This document shows positions 1 to 11,933 of a DNA stretch of 64,000 bases, one piece after another (positions within the stretch are counted from its first letter, which is position 1; every line of letters begins with the position of its first letter). Location: positions 1-64,000 of the forward strand of contig JAUYQQ010000010.1 of NCBI GenBank assembly GCA_030697165.1, given 5' to 3'. Under the pieces are notes generated by a model, which was not told where the DNA came from, did no database searches, and saw only the letters and a program-made list of their open reading frames with translations. The DNA is from Acidobacteriota bacterium (GTDB lineage: Bacteria; Acidobacteriota; Vicinamibacteria; Vicinamibacterales; UBA2999). The position numbers were made by a program, and so were the translations under genes.

Positions 1-1579
1 GTCTTGCAGTGCACGCAGTTCGACGCGTTGATCTGCAGCTTGAGTCCACCAGCACCGTTGTCGACCATCTCGTAAACGTTCGCCGGACAAAACCGGACGC
101 AGGGGTGGCCGTACTCGGGCCCACAAATGCTGTGGCACACGTCCGTTTGCACCAGCAGGTGCACCGGCTGGTCCTCGTCGTGATGCGTGCCGGAGTAGTG
201 CGCGCCGGTGACCTTGTCGAACGTGATCTTGCGATCGATGGGCGCGGCATTCGACGGGACCAGGATGTCCCGCTTGGTCATGCCGTAGTAGTCCTCGATC
301 TTCTGCATCGCCTGGTGGCCGGGATGCCCCGACAGTTCGGGGAGGCCCTTGCCGTTGGTGAACATCGCGATGCCGGCGTAGGCGCCGCCGACCATGGTGC
401 CGTGGCCAAATGCCTGGTGCACGTTGCGAACCGGATAGAGCTCGGTCTTGATCGCGCTCGCGTCCACCAACGCCTTGTAGCGTGCCAGTGACGTTCGGCT
501 CGTGTCGCCCGATCGCACGGCATCGAACACGGCTTCAGCCGCCAGCATGCCGCTGCGCATGGCGAGGTGAATCCCCTTCAGCCGTGTCGAGTTCACGAAG
601 TTGGCCGCATCGCCGACAATCACGCCGCCATCGAAATACAGCTGCGGCTGCGTGTTCCAGCCGCCCTCGGGCAGCGCCTTGGCGCCGTAGCGGACAATCG
701 CGCCGCCCTCGAGAATGCCGCTGATGAACGGGTGCCGCTTGAAGTGCTGGAAGGCCGCGTGGGGATCGAACAGCGGATCCTTGTAGTCGAGACCGACGAC
801 GAAGCCGATCGAGAGCCGGCCGTCGGGCAGCGCATACAGCCAGCTGCCGCCGAACTCTTCATCGCGCAGCGGATAGCCAAGCGTGTGGATCACGGTGCCG
901 GGCGCGAGGCGATCCTTCGGGATGTCCCAGAGTTCCTTGATGCCGATCGCGAACTGCGCCGGCTCGGACTCGGCCGACAGGTGCAGCGTCTGGTTCAGCT
1001 GCTTGGTGAGGTGACCACGCGGGCCGTCGGCAAAGATCGTGACCTTGGCGTGAATGTCGGCGCCCGGCTCGAACGCGCCTTTCGCCTTGCCGTCCTTGCC
1101 CAGCCCGCGGTCGCCGGTGCGGACGCCAATCACGCGATCGCCGTCGAACAGCACCGTCTGCCCGGGGAACCCCATGAACAGGTCGATGCCCTCTGCCTCG
1201 ACCTGGCTCGCCAGCCACTTCGCGAACTGGTTGAGCGAGATGATGTAGTTGCCGTGATTCTGGAACGGCGGCGGCGTGATCGGCAGCCGGAACTTCCTCT
1301 CCGGCGTCAGGAAGTAGATGTTGTCCTGGTGCACTTCCTGCGCCAGGGGCGCGCCCTTGGCCTGGAAGTCGGGAATCAGGTCGCGCAGCGTCGACGGATC
1401 GAGCAAGGCGCCCGATAACTGGTGCTGGCCGGCGTTGGCGGCTTTCTCGATGACCGCAATCGCGAGCGGCTCACCGCCCTTCTGCTTCTGGAGTTGAGCG
1501 AGGCGCAACGCCGCCGACAAGCCACCCGGCCCGCCGCCGACGATCAGCACATCAACTTCAAGCGTCTCGCGTTCAGCCA

Positions 1580-1580
<1 letters not shown>
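1..1580 (-). CDS. Electron transfer flavoprotein-ubiquinone (quinone) oxidoreductase, C-terminus cut by window edge
   Basis: Passes electrons from reduced ETF to the membrane quinone pool. The protein starts MAERETLEVDVLIVGGGPGG, a GxGxxG dinucleotide-binding motif for FAD. Near the visible end it carries the [4Fe-4S] ferredoxin-like cysteine set (VCHSICGPEYGHPCVRFCP, then NCVHC). About 526 residues are visible of a family length near 550, so only a short tail is missing. The ATG at 1578-1580 overlaps the etfA stop by one base (TGATG), which fixes the start and indicates translational coupling. Because the pathway upstream makes menaquinone, the natural acceptor is probably menaquinone (inference). 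Confidence 0.95.
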
Positions 1581-3309
<1,729 letters not shown>

Positions 3310-3330
3310 TCGGTAGTCCTGCCGTCTTGC

Positions 3331-3395
3331 GTTTGGAGAGCGACGGCTTCAGCCGTCGCTGGAGCGGCGGCCGCTAAAGCGGCCGCCCTCCGAAC
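3331..3395. repeat. Paired perfect hairpins inside an outer inverted repeat
   Basis: Two adjacent perfect hairpins fill the fabF-etfB gap: 3339-3360 (10-bp arms, agcgacggct/agccgtcgct) and 3366-3387 (10-bp arms, ggcggccgct/agcggccgcc). They are enclosed by near-complementary outer arms gtttggag (3331-3338) and ctccgaac (3388-3395), giving a potential three-way junction. No T-tract follows on either strand, so it resembles a REP-type palindromic element more than a classical terminator, although it could attenuate transcription between fabF and etfB. Confidence 0.8.
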
Positions 3396-3405
3396 GTCAC
3401 GGTCG

Positions 3406-4647
<1,242 letters not shown>

Positions 4648-4706
4648 TTGACCTCCGAACGAAACGGCACCCCATCACGGGGTGCCCTTGCTGGTCGCGT
4701 GCCCGC

Positions 4707-4946
4707 TTACTTCTTCTTGGCGTGCGACTCGATGTAGTCGACCGCTTCCTTGACGCGCGTGATCTTCTCCGCTTCCTCGTCAGGAATCTCAATGCCGAAT
4801 TCTTCCTCGAACGCCATCACGAGCTCGACGGTATCGAGCGAGTCGGCGCCCAGGTCGTCCACGAACGAAGCATCCGGGGTGACTTCTTCCTCGTCCACAC
4901 CCAACTGCTCCACGATAATGCTCTTCACCTTGTCGGCAACGGCCAC
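4707..4946 (-). CDS. acpP: Acyl carrier protein
   Basis: A 79-residue acidic carrier with the phosphopantetheine attachment site in [20 protein letters not shown] (the Ser of DSL). The start is a GTG at 4944-4946 preceded by a strong GGAGGG ribosome binding site, which suits a highly expressed gene. It ends in a lysine run (HAKKK). It lies directly downstream of fabG and upstream of fabF and is the carrier for the surrounding synthase genes and for FabZ-LpxA at 20439. Confidence 0.98.
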   Translation of the reverse strand: MAVADKVKSIIVEQLGVDEEEVTPDASFVDDLGADSLDTVELVMAFEEEFGIEIPDEEAEKITRVKEAVDYIESHAKKK

Positions 4947-4955
4947 GAGTCCCTC

Positions 4956-5696
4956 CTACATGTACATCCCGCCGTTGACGGCGAGAACCTGACCAGTAAT
5001 ATACGCTGCATCGTCGGATGCCAGGAAGCCAACCGCCGCCGCAATGTCGTCCGGCGAGCCGAGCCGGCCCAACGGAATTTGCGACGACCAGTCGGTCTTG
5101 GCCGCCTCGGTGATCGCGCGCGTCATGTCGGTCTCGACCAACCCTGGCGCCACCACATTCACCGTCACCTGGCGCGACGCGACTTCACGCGCCAGGGCCT
5201 TGCAAAACCCAATCAACCCCGCTTTTGACGCCGCGTAGTTGGCCTGCCCGGCGTTGCCCATCTGCCCGACGACCGAGCTGATGGCGACGATCCGGCCGCT
5301 GCGCTGCTTGATCATCGGCCTGAGCGCCGCCTGGCACAGCGTAAACGCCGCCGTCAGGTTGGTCGCCAGCACGTCGTCCCAATCGGCGCGCTTCATGCGC
5401 AGCATCAACTGGTCGCGGGTGATGCCGGCGTTGCTCACGAGGATGTCGAGCCGCCCGTGCCGCTCGACCGCGCCCTTGAGCAACGCCTCGACGGCGGCCG
5501 CATCGGTGACATCGAGACCGTGCGCGAACGCCGTGCCGCCGGCCGCCGTAATCTCGGCCGCGGTGGCGTCGGCATTCGTGCCGCGCGCCACGCACAGCAC
5601 GGTGGCGCCGCCGTTGGCCAGGCGCAGCGCGATCGCCCGGCCGATGCCGCGCGACGCACCCGTCACGATCGCGATCTTGCCGTCGAACTGTCTCAG
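4956..5696 (-). CDS. fabG: 3-oxoacyl-[ACP] reductase, probable CTG start
   Basis: NADPH-dependent SDR reductase of the elongation cycle. The TGASRGIG cofactor motif and the catalytic Ser, Tyr and Lys (ISSVVGQMG, then NYAASKAG) are present. A GTG at 5666 would begin at TGASRGIG and remove the first beta strand, so it cannot be the start. Upstream in frame the protein reads LRQFDGKIAIV, and the only start-like codon is a CTG at 5694-5696 overlapping the fabD stop as CTGA, with GGGGGA five bases upstream. This gives 246 residues, the usual FabG length. An ATT at 5700-5702 is a weaker alternative. Confidence 0.93.
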   Translation of the reverse strand: MRQFDGKIAIVTGASRGIGRAIALRLANGGATVLCVARGTNADATAAEITAAGGTAFAHGLDVTDAAAVEALLKGAVERHGRLDILVSNAGITRDQLMLRMKRADWDDVLATNLTAAFTLCQAALRPMIKQRSGRIVAISSVVGQMGNAGQANYAASKAGLIGFCKALAREVASRQVTVNVVAPGLVETDMTRAITEAAKTDWSSQIPLGRLGSPDDIAAAVGFLASDDAAYITGQVLAVNGGMYM

Positions 5697-6616
5697 AGTA
5701 ATCCCCCGATCGCCGCCAGGTCTTCGGGACCCTCGACGTTCAGAATGGTGGCGCCCGGGACGATCTTCTTCACGAGACCGCTCAACACTTTCCCCGGACC
5801 TACTTCAACATATCGGGTGACGCCTTCCGACGCAAGACGCTGGATGACGTTTTCCCACCGTACCGGCGACGATACCTGCCGGATCAACGCCTCAATCGCA
5901 TCGGCGGCGGTGCGTTTCGGCTCCGCGTCGACGTTGGCCACGACCGGAATGCGCGGGTCGTGTGACGCGGCGGCGCGCAGTTCAGGCGCGAGCCGTTCTT
6001 CCGCCGGCTTCATCAGCGCGCAGTGAAAGGGCGCGCTGACCGGCAACGGAATGGCACGCTTGGCGCCGAGCTGCTTGGCATACTCGCCGGCGCGGGCGAC
6101 CGCCGCGGCCGAGCCGGCAATCACGATCTGGCCGGGGCTGTTCAGGTTCGCCGCACTGACCACCTCGCCCTGGGCCGCTTCGAGGCACGCCTGGTTCACG
6201 CCCGCCTCGTCGAGGCCGAGAATGGCGGCCATGGCGCCCTGCCCCACCGGCACGGCTTGCTGCATGTAGCTGCCACGGTTACGGACCAGGCGCACGGCAT
6301 CGGCGAACGCCAGCGTCCCGGCCGCGACATGCGCTGAATACTCGCCCAGGCTGTGGCCGGCAACAAAGGCCGGCGCCAGGCCGCGCTCGGCGAGCAAACG
6401 CCAGACGGCCACGCTCATGGTCAGGATGGCCGGCTGCGTGTTGGCCGTCAGCTGCAATTGCTCCGCGGGACCGTTGAAGATCAGCCCGCTGAGGGACTCG
6501 CCGAGTGCCGCGTCGGCCTCGGCAAACGTGTTGGCGCAAATGGGGAACTGATCGGCCAGCGCCTTGCCCATGCCGACCGCCTGCGAGCCCTGCCCGGGAA
6601 ACAAGCAGGCAATCAC
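5693..6616 (-). CDS. fabD: Malonyl-CoA:ACP transacylase
   Basis: Loads malonate onto ACP. It has 307 residues, starting MIACLFPGQGSQAVGMG. The nucleophilic Ser lies in GHSLGEYSA, and the second catalytic His is in the SAPFHCALM segment. It overlaps plsX by 4 nt upstream (ATGA) and the proposed fabG CTG start downstream, so plsX-fabD-fabG are translationally coupled. Confidence 0.97.
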   Translation of the reverse strand: MIACLFPGQGSQAVGMGKALADQFPICANTFAEADAALGESLSGLIFNGPAEQLQLTANTQPAILTMSVAVWRLLAERGLAPAFVAGHSLGEYSAHVAAGTLAFADAVRLVRNRGSYMQQAVPVGQGAMAAILGLDEAGVNQACLEAAQGEVVSAANLNSPGQIVIAGSAAAVARAGEYAKQLGAKRAIPLPVSAPFHCALMKPAEERLAPELRAAASHDPRIPVVANVDAEPKRTAADAIEALIRQVSSPVRWENVIQRLASEGVTRYVEVGPGKVLSGLVKKIVPGATILNVEGPEDLAAIGGLL

Positions 6617-7620
6617 GACTGAGTCACCGCAAAAGTAGCCATCTCGTGTCGAAGCTGCTCCACCATTTGATGCTCTGCCATGCGTGACGCCATCGCCACG
6701 GCGTTACGAACCGCCTTCACCGACGACCGGCCGTGCCCGACGATGCACACGCCGGCGACGCCGAGCAGCGGCGCGCCGCCGAACTCCGAGTAGTCCACGC
6801 GCTTGCGAAACCGCCGGAACGCGCGCCGCGAGAGCAGGTACCCCATCTGGCTCGAAAACGTGCTCTGCAGTTCCTCGCCGAGCAGCTCTTCGACCATCTC
6901 GACCAGGCCTTCGCTCAACTTCAAGGCGACGTTCCCAGTAAACCCGTCGCACACAATCACGTCGGCATCCCCCGAGAAGATGCTGCGCGCCTCGACGTTG
7001 CCGATGAACCGAAGCGCCGAGGCCTTAATCAGCTGGTGCGCCTCGCGCGTCAGCTCGTTGCCCTTCGTCTCTTCCTCGCCGATCGACAACAGCCCGATGC
7101 GAGGTCGCGCCACGCCCAGTCCGGTCTTGGCGTAGACCGCGCCCATGTGGGCAAACTGCAGCAGGTGGGCTGGGCGGCACGCCACCGTCGCCCCGACATC
7201 GAGCAGCACCGCCGACCCTTGCCGGGTCGGCACGGTCGGCGCCAGGGCCGGCCGATCGACACCCGGCAACATGCCAAACGCGCCATGCGCCGCGACCACG
7301 CACGCCCCGGTGTGCCCGGCGCTAAACAGCGCCGCGGCCTCGCCCGAGGCCACCAGCTCGGCGGCGACACGGATCGAGGCCCTCGGCTTGCGGCGCAAGG
7401 CGTGGGCCGGCGATTCGGCCATGTCGACCACGTCTGGCGCGTCAACGACGCGCACATCCAGGGTCTCGGCGTCGGGATGGCGTTGAAGCTCGGCGCGGAT
7501 CTCGCCGGCGCGGCCGACCAGATCGATGCCCAGGCCGAGGTACCGCGCGGCGGCCAAGGCGCCCTCGACCGGGCGCCCGGGCGCGTGATCGCCGCCCATC
7601 GCGTCAACCGCGATGCGCAT
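6613..7620 (-). CDS. plsX: Phosphate acyltransferase
   Basis: Converts acyl-ACP to acyl-phosphate for phospholipid synthesis. It has 335 residues with the family signature at the N-terminus (MRIAVDAMGGDHAPGRPVEG). The glycine-rich core (SAGHTGACVVAAHGAFG) and the EEETKGNEL segment match PlsX. It follows the DUF177 gene and rpmF in the conserved yceD-rpmF-plsX-fab order, which supports the assignment. Confidence 0.97.
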   Translation of the reverse strand: MRIAVDAMGGDHAPGRPVEGALAAARYLGLGIDLVGRAGEIRAELQRHPDAETLDVRVVDAPDVVDMAESPAHALRRKPRASIRVAAELVASGEAAALFSAGHTGACVVAAHGAFGMLPGVDRPALAPTVPTRQGSAVLLDVGATVACRPAHLLQFAHMGAVYAKTGLGVARPRIGLLSIGEEETKGNELTREAHQLIKASALRFIGNVEARSIFSGDADVIVCDGFTGNVALKLSEGLVEMVEELLGEELQSTFSSQMGYLLSRRAFRRFRKRVDYSEFGGAPLLGVAGVCIVGHGRSSVKAVRNAVAMASRMAEHQMVEQLRHEMATFAVTQS

Positions 7621-7628
7621 GGGGGTGG

Positions 7629-7811
7629 TTAGTCGTTATTGACCGGACGCACCTGGCGCGCGCGGTAGAAACCGCAATACGCGCACACGCGGTGAGCGGC
7701 CTTGGGCTCGCTGCACTGCGGGCACAGGCCGGGCGTGGTGGCCTTGAGCGCGTCGTGAGTGCGGCGCTTACGGCCGCGGGTCTTGGAGTGTCTGCGTTTT
7801 GGATTAGGCAT
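7629..7811 (-). CDS. rpmF: 50S ribosomal protein L32
   Basis: A 60-residue basic ribosomal protein starting MPNPKRRHSKTRGRKRRTHD. Two CxxC pairs (CPQC and CAYC, with GFYRARQV after the second) form the zinc-ribbon variant of L32. It overlaps the upstream DUF177 gene by 8 nt and precedes plsX by 8 nt, the classical arrangement linking ribosome and lipid synthesis genes. Confidence 0.97.
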   Translation of the reverse strand: MPNPKRRHSKTRGRKRRTHDALKATTPGLCPQCSEPKAAHRVCAYCGFYRARQVRPVNND

Positions 7812-8364
7812 CGTCGTGCTTTCGCTTCGTGATCAACGTCTTCAAAACATCCATCCGTGTATCTTCCATCTGCGGATTGCAATCGCAGGCGGCGAGATTA
7901 CGGTTGGTCCCACATTGCGGGCAGATCCCCTTGCATGCCGGCGTGCACAGCGGCTTCATCGGCAAGGCCAGGTAGAACTGTTCCCGCAACAACTCGATCA
8001 GGTCGATCTGCTCGTCCCGATAGTACGTAATCGAGACGTCGTCTTCTTCGACCTCGACTTCGGTCTCGTCGTCTTCGTCCTTCGCGGCATCCACTGCCGT
8101 TGAGGGCAGGAACCGCAGGTCGAATTCGCGATCGACCGGCAACACAAACGGCTCGACACACCGGCTGCACTCCAGCCCGAGCTCGGTCTTGACGGTGCCC
8201 ACCAGACGGAACCGGTCGTGATCCTTATGGATCGTGACCCGAAGGTCCACCGGGGCGATCACCCGGTACTCCTCGCCCTCTCCCGGCAAGTCGGCCGGAT
8301 CGAAGACCTTGGCAATTTCGGTCTCGGGCAGACGGATATGGGACAGTTCGAGGCGCATCTTCAA
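7804..8364 (-). CDS. DUF177 (YceD-like) protein
   Basis: A 186-residue member of the YceD/DUF177 family, linked in other bacteria to 23S rRNA metabolism and almost always encoded just before rpmF, as here. Visible features are ECSRCVEPF in the middle, an acidic stretch (DEDDETEVEVEEDD) and a cysteine cluster near the C-terminus (CTPACKGICPQCG, then CDCNP) that probably binds zinc. The molecular function is not established. Confidence 0.9.
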   Translation of the reverse strand: MKMRLELSHIRLPETEIAKVFDPADLPGEGEEYRVIAPVDLRVTIHKDHDRFRLVGTVKTELGLECSRCVEPFVLPVDREFDLRFLPSTAVDAAKDEDDETEVEVEEDDVSITYYRDEQIDLIELLREQFYLALPMKPLCTPACKGICPQCGTNRNLAACDCNPQMEDTRMDVLKTLITKRKHDDA

Positions 8365-8382
8365 AAACCTGACAGGCTTGCC

Positions 8383-8402
8383 GGTCCGGCTAAAGCCGGA
8401 CC
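8383..8402. repeat. Dispersed palindrome (gtccggctaaagccggac family)
   Basis: Perfect 8-bp arms ggtccggc/gccggacc around taaa. It lies in the 79-nt gap between dgt and the DUF177 gene. The same core recurs at 9543-9560, 32584-32601 and 51022-51039. Reading through it gives the peptide VRLKPDPT, the translation signature of this family. It is probably a REP-like element. No transposase is in view. Confidence 0.8.
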
Positions 8403-8443
8403 CTACAAGTACTTCCGGGAATTTCTCCGGCGTACAAGACTTT

Positions 8444-9520
8444 TCAGTATACCACGCTGGGGCCCACCCAGGGCTTGGGGATGAACAGGCGCTCGAAGAG
8501 GGTGACGGCGAAGCGGTCGGTCATGCCCGCCACGAAGTCCTGGGCGGCCACATCCACCCCCTCCGCGGCAATGGTCCGGACGTCCAGGAACTCTTCCGGA
8601 CGCTCCTGGACCTTCTCCCAGAGCCCGCCAAGAATGCCCGCGGCCTTGGCAAACTCGGCCGTGGCGCTCTGGTTTTCGTAGACGGCCTCGAACAGGTAGC
8701 CACGCAGGTCGACGAGCGCGGTCAGGACGGGCTCGCTCATCCGGATCTCCGACAGGCCGCCGTCGAGCGTCTGGTGGACAACGTCGGTGACCAGCCGGCC
8801 AATGCGTTCGGACGACGAGTGCCCGAGGACCTCGGTCGCCCCTTTCGGCAGGCTGGTCTCCGAGATGATTCCGGCCCGCACCGCATCGTCAATGTCGTGG
8901 TTCACATAGGCCGAGATATCGGCCACGCGGGCGACCTGTCCTTCGATGGTGCTGGCGCGATGCTCGGGCGGCGCGCCGACCGGCATGCCGTGCTTGCCCT
9001 TGGAGTGCCGGGCAATGCCGTCGCGCACTTCCCACGTGAGGTTCAAGCCCTGGCGGTCGTTCTCGAGCACGTCGACAATGCGCAGGCTCTGTTCGTAGTG
9101 GTTGAAGCCCCCCGGCACCAGCGCGCTGAGCACCCGCTCCCCCGCGTGGCCAAATGGCGTGTGGCCCAGGTCGTGGCCCAGGGCGATGGCCTCGGTCAGT
9201 TCCTCGTGCAGGTGCAGGACCTTGGCGATGGTGCGGGCAATCTGCGCGACTTCGAGCGTGTGGGTGAGACGCGTCCGGTAGTGATCGCCGGTCGGCGCGA
9301 AGAACACCTGGGTCTTGTGCTTCAGCCGCCGGAATGCCTTGGTGTGGACAATGCGGTCGCGGTCGCGCTGGAACGCCGGCCGAATCGGATCCTCGGTTTC
9401 GGGGCGGATGCGGCCCTTGCTCTCGGCGCTCTTCGCGGCCTGCGGCGCCAGGGTTTGCCGTTCGCGCGCCTCGAGTTGTTCGCGGATCATCGGGCGCCCT
9501 GCGCTCGTCATTTGCTCCAT
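8444..9520 (-). CDS. dgt: Deoxyguanosinetriphosphate triphosphohydrolase-like HD protein
   Basis: HD-domain dNTP triphosphohydrolase, 358 residues. The metal ligands are visible: TRLTHTLEVAQIAR (first His), then LGHDLGHTPFGHAGE (His-Asp). The N-terminal arginine-rich block (AFQRDRDRIVHTKAFRRLKH) is the conserved nucleotide-binding and allosteric segment of the Dgt1 type. The start MEQMTSAGRP at 9520 is accepted, though the second Met is possible. It lies between deoB and the DUF177 gene, with palindromic repeats on both sides. Confidence 0.93.
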   Translation of the reverse strand: MEQMTSAGRPMIREQLEARERQTLAPQAAKSAESKGRIRPETEDPIRPAFQRDRDRIVHTKAFRRLKHKTQVFFAPTGDHYRTRLTHTLEVAQIARTIAKVLHLHEELTEAIALGHDLGHTPFGHAGERVLSALVPGGFNHYEQSLRIVDVLENDRQGLNLTWEVRDGIARHSKGKHGMPVGAPPEHRASTIEGQVARVADISAYVNHDIDDAVRAGIISETSLPKGATEVLGHSSSERIGRLVTDVVHQTLDGGLSEIRMSEPVLTALVDLRGYLFEAVYENQSATAEFAKAAGILGGLWEKVQERPEEFLDVRTIAAEGVDVAAQDFVAGMTDRFAVTLFERLFIPKPWVGPSVVY

Positions 9521-9542
9521 TGTATCGTCGGTCTAATGTGGC

Positions 9543-9560
9543 GTCCGGTTTTAGCCGGAC
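9543..9560. repeat. Dispersed palindrome, second copy
   Basis: The sequence gtccggttttagccggac lies in the 42-nt gap between deoB and dgt, in the opposite orientation to the copy at 8383. It has 6-bp perfect arms. Together the two copies bracket dgt. Confidence 0.75.
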
Positions 9561-9562
9561 CT

Positions 9563-10729
9563 TCAGCGGCGGACAATGTCCTTCAGGAAGCTCGTGCCGT
9601 GAGCAAGTGGACCGACGCCGAAGACCTCGGCGAGCGTCTGGCCGAGGTCGGCGAAAGTGGCCCGCGTGCCAAGGTCCACACCCGCGCGCACGCGCGCGCC
9701 GTGCAACAACACCGGCACGTGCTCTCGAGAATGGTCCGTGCTGGGCGTGGTCGGGTCGTTCCCGTGGTCGGCCGTGATCACGAGCAGGTCGTCGGGCCCC
9801 AGTTGCGGCAGCAATTGCGCCAGTCGGACGTCGAAGCGATCGAGGTTGGCGCCGTAGCCCACCGTGTCGTTGCGGTGGCCGTAGACGGCGTCAAAATCAA
9901 CCAGGTTGGCAAAGATCAAGCCGCGGTCCTGCGTCTGCAGCAGCGACGCAATGCGGTCCATGCCGTCCGCATCGCTTTTGGTCGGATGCGTCCCTGTCAC
10001 TCCACGGCCCGCAAACAAGTCGGCGACCTTCCCCACCGACGTGACCGGGTGGCCGCCGGCCACCAGGCGATCGAGCAGCGTCTCGGCCACGGGCGGCATG
10101 GCGTAGTCGTGCCGATTCGAGGTGCGCGCAAACGAACCTGGCAACCCGATGAACGGACGGGCAATAACCCGTCCCAGGCCGAGTCCACGGACGACCAGGT
10201 CGTAGGCCGCATCGCACCACTGGTACAGGGTCTCGACCGGCACGATGCCTTCGTGTGCGGCAATCTGGAAGACGCTGTCGGCGGAGGTGTAGACGATCGG
10301 GAAGCCCGTCTCCATGTGCCGCGGCCCCAGTTCGTCGATGATGGCGGTGCCCGACGCCACCACGTTGCCGATCGACGGGCGGCCAATGCGCTCTTCGAAG
10401 GCCTGAATCAGCTCCGGCGGAAAGCCGTTGGGAAATGTCGGGAAGGCACGGTCGAGCACCACGCCCATCAGCTCCCAATGGCCGGTGACCGAATCCTTGC
10501 CGGCGGAGCGTTCCGCCATTCGTCCGTATGCGCCCGAGGCGGTCGCCGGCATCCCAGGCAGCGGCACCAGCCGCCCCAGGCCCATGCCGGCGAGGGTGGG
10601 GATGCTTAACGGCACCTGCGCCGCGATGTTACCGAGGGTATTACTCCCCTCGTCCGCGTACAGCGCGGCATCGGGCAACTCGCCGATGCCAACGCTGTCG
10701 AGCACGATAACGAGAGCGCGTGAAAACAC
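9563..10729 (-). CDS. deoB: Phosphopentomutase
   Basis: Interconverts ribose-1-phosphate or deoxyribose-1-phosphate and the 5-phosphates in nucleoside salvage. It has 388 residues, full length. Alkaline-phosphatase-superfamily metal motifs are present: the N-terminal Asp in IVLDSVGIGELPDA, the phospho-Thr region GSNTLGNIA, and the C-terminal ITADHGNDPT. The start is a GTG at 10727-10729, three bases after the hfq stop. It could work with mtnP (48684), which releases a ribose-1-phosphate derivative, but that is only a metabolic suggestion. Confidence 0.95.
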   Translation of the reverse strand: MFSRALVIVLDSVGIGELPDAALYADEGSNTLGNIAAQVPLSIPTLAGMGLGRLVPLPGMPATASGAYGRMAERSAGKDSVTGHWELMGVVLDRAFPTFPNGFPPELIQAFEERIGRPSIGNVVASGTAIIDELGPRHMETGFPIVYTSADSVFQIAAHEGIVPVETLYQWCDAAYDLVVRGLGLGRVIARPFIGLPGSFARTSNRHDYAMPPVAETLLDRLVAGGHPVTSVGKVADLFAGRGVTGTHPTKSDADGMDRIASLLQTQDRGLIFANLVDFDAVYGHRNDTVGYGANLDRFDVRLAQLLPQLGPDDLLVITADHGNDPTTPSTDHSREHVPVLLHGARVRAGVDLGTRATFADLGQTLAEVFGVGPLAHGTSFLKDIVRR

Positions 10730-10732
10730 GCG

Positions 10733-10990
10733 TCAGGGATGGTGGGACGAGAAGTAGTTCGGCACGCTGCGCGGCGTGCGAATTGTCGCAATCGCGTGCT
10801 TGAAGATCAGGTGATCCATGCCCGCGTGCTCGACGATCAAGGCAAACCGATCGAAGTTCTTGATGCGCGCTTCGAACTCGCGCCCATCGAGCAGGTGGAC
10901 GGTGACGGGCAACTTCTCGCGACGTGCGTAGTTCAGGAAGACGTCCTGAATGTTAGGAGCGCCGGTCTTGGCCTCAGGTATCGGCGACAT
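10733..10990 (-). CDS. hfq: RNA chaperone Hfq
   Basis: An 85-residue Sm-like RNA chaperone. Sm1 reads PVTVHLLDGREFEARIKNFD, and the Sm2 motif is KHAIATI (KHA in place of the enterobacterial YKHAIS). The N-terminus (NIQDVFLNYARREKLPV) fits the RNA-binding helix. It overlaps miaA by 17 nt; miaA-hfq adjacency is conserved across many bacteria. The C-terminal tail is very short (SSHHP), so it lacks the long disordered tail of enterobacterial Hfq. Confidence 0.96.
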   Translation of the reverse strand: MSPIPEAKTGAPNIQDVFLNYARREKLPVTVHLLDGREFEARIKNFDRFALIVEHAGMDHLIFKHAIATIRTPRSVPNYFSSHHP

Positions 10991-11933
10991 TTTTCCCGTC
11001 CTTCAACAGGTCCCGCGCGGACAGCATCGAAATTACGCTGTCTTGCACGTCGGCGTGAGTGCCGGGACCGTCAAACCAGTCAAGGTTAGGCTCTTTTCGG
11101 AACCAGATCAACTGCCGACGCGCATATCGGCGGTTCTCTTGCGCAATCAACGCACGGGTGGCCGCCTCGTCGCGCACGCCCTGCAGATGCTCCATGGCCT
11201 GGCGATAGACCAGGCCGCCAAACGGCCTGGCGCTCGACGGCACGCCGGCCGCCAGCAGCCCGCGGATTTCGTCCAGCAAGCCTGCGTCGAACTGTGCATC
11301 CACGCGGCTGGTCAGCCGTTCCGACAGCCAGGCCGCCGGCATGCGCAGGCCGATCGGAATCACCTGCACGTCGGGATCGAGCAGGGACGCGGTCGCCTCG
11401 AAGTGCGAGGTCAACGGCCGGCCGGTCAGGAAATACACCTCGAGGGCCCGGATAATCCGCTTGAGGTCGCGGGGCATGATGCGCGCGGCCGACGCCGGGT
11501 CCACACGCCCCATCAGGCGGTGCAGCCGTTCCACACCGCGCCTGGCGGCAATCGCTTCGAGCCGTCCCCTCAGTCTGGCATCAGCCGGCGGGCCCGGAAA
11601 GAGGCCCCGGGTCAGGGCCCGGTAGTAGAAGCCCGTGCCGCCGACCAGGATCGGGATGCGGCCGCGGCCCTGGATCCCGCGGATCGCCGCCGTGGCATCG
11701 CGCGCGAACTGCGCGGCCGTGTACTCGTCGGTGGGATCGGCGATATCGATCAGGTGATGCGGGATGCCCCGCCGTTCGGCCATGGGCACCTTGTCGGTGC
11801 CGATGTCGAAGCCGCGGTACACGGCTGTGGAATCGCAGTTGATGATCTCGCCACCCAGCCGCTCGGCCAGCGCAATGCCAAGCGCGCTCTTGCCAACGGC
11901 GGTGGGTCCGAGAACTGCGATTAAGGGCTTCAC
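10974..11933 (-). CDS. miaA: tRNA dimethylallyltransferase
   Basis: Transfers a dimethylallyl group to A37 of tRNAs reading UNN codons. It has 319 residues. The P-loop is GPTAVGKS, the substrate Asp lies in NCDSTAVYRGFDIGTDK, and the C-terminal RYARRQLIWFRKE segment is diagnostic. The stop lies inside hfq and the start overlaps the TonB-like gene by 4 nt (11930-11933). Confidence 0.97.
   Translation of the reverse strand: MKPLIAVLGPTAVGKSALGIALAERLGGEIINCDSTAVYRGFDIGTDKVPMAERRGIPHHLIDIADPTDEYTAAQFARDATAAIRGIQGRGRIPILVGGTGFYYRALTRGLFPGPPADARLRGRLEAIAARRGVERLHRLMGRVDPASAARIMPRDLKRIIRALEVYFLTGRPLTSHFEATASLLDPDVQVIPIGLRMPAAWLSERLTSRVDAQFDAGLLDEIRGLLAAGVPSSARPFGGLVYRQAMEHLQGVRDEAATRALIAQENRRYARRQLIWFRKEPNLDWFDGPGTHADVQDSVISMLSARDLLKDGKNVADT

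Noticed and set aside
8234-10609. A very long plus-strand frame (about 790 codons)
   Set aside because: It is antisense to the DUF177 gene end, dgt and deoB, all of which have full family motifs on the minus strand. Long antisense frames are common in high-GC DNA.
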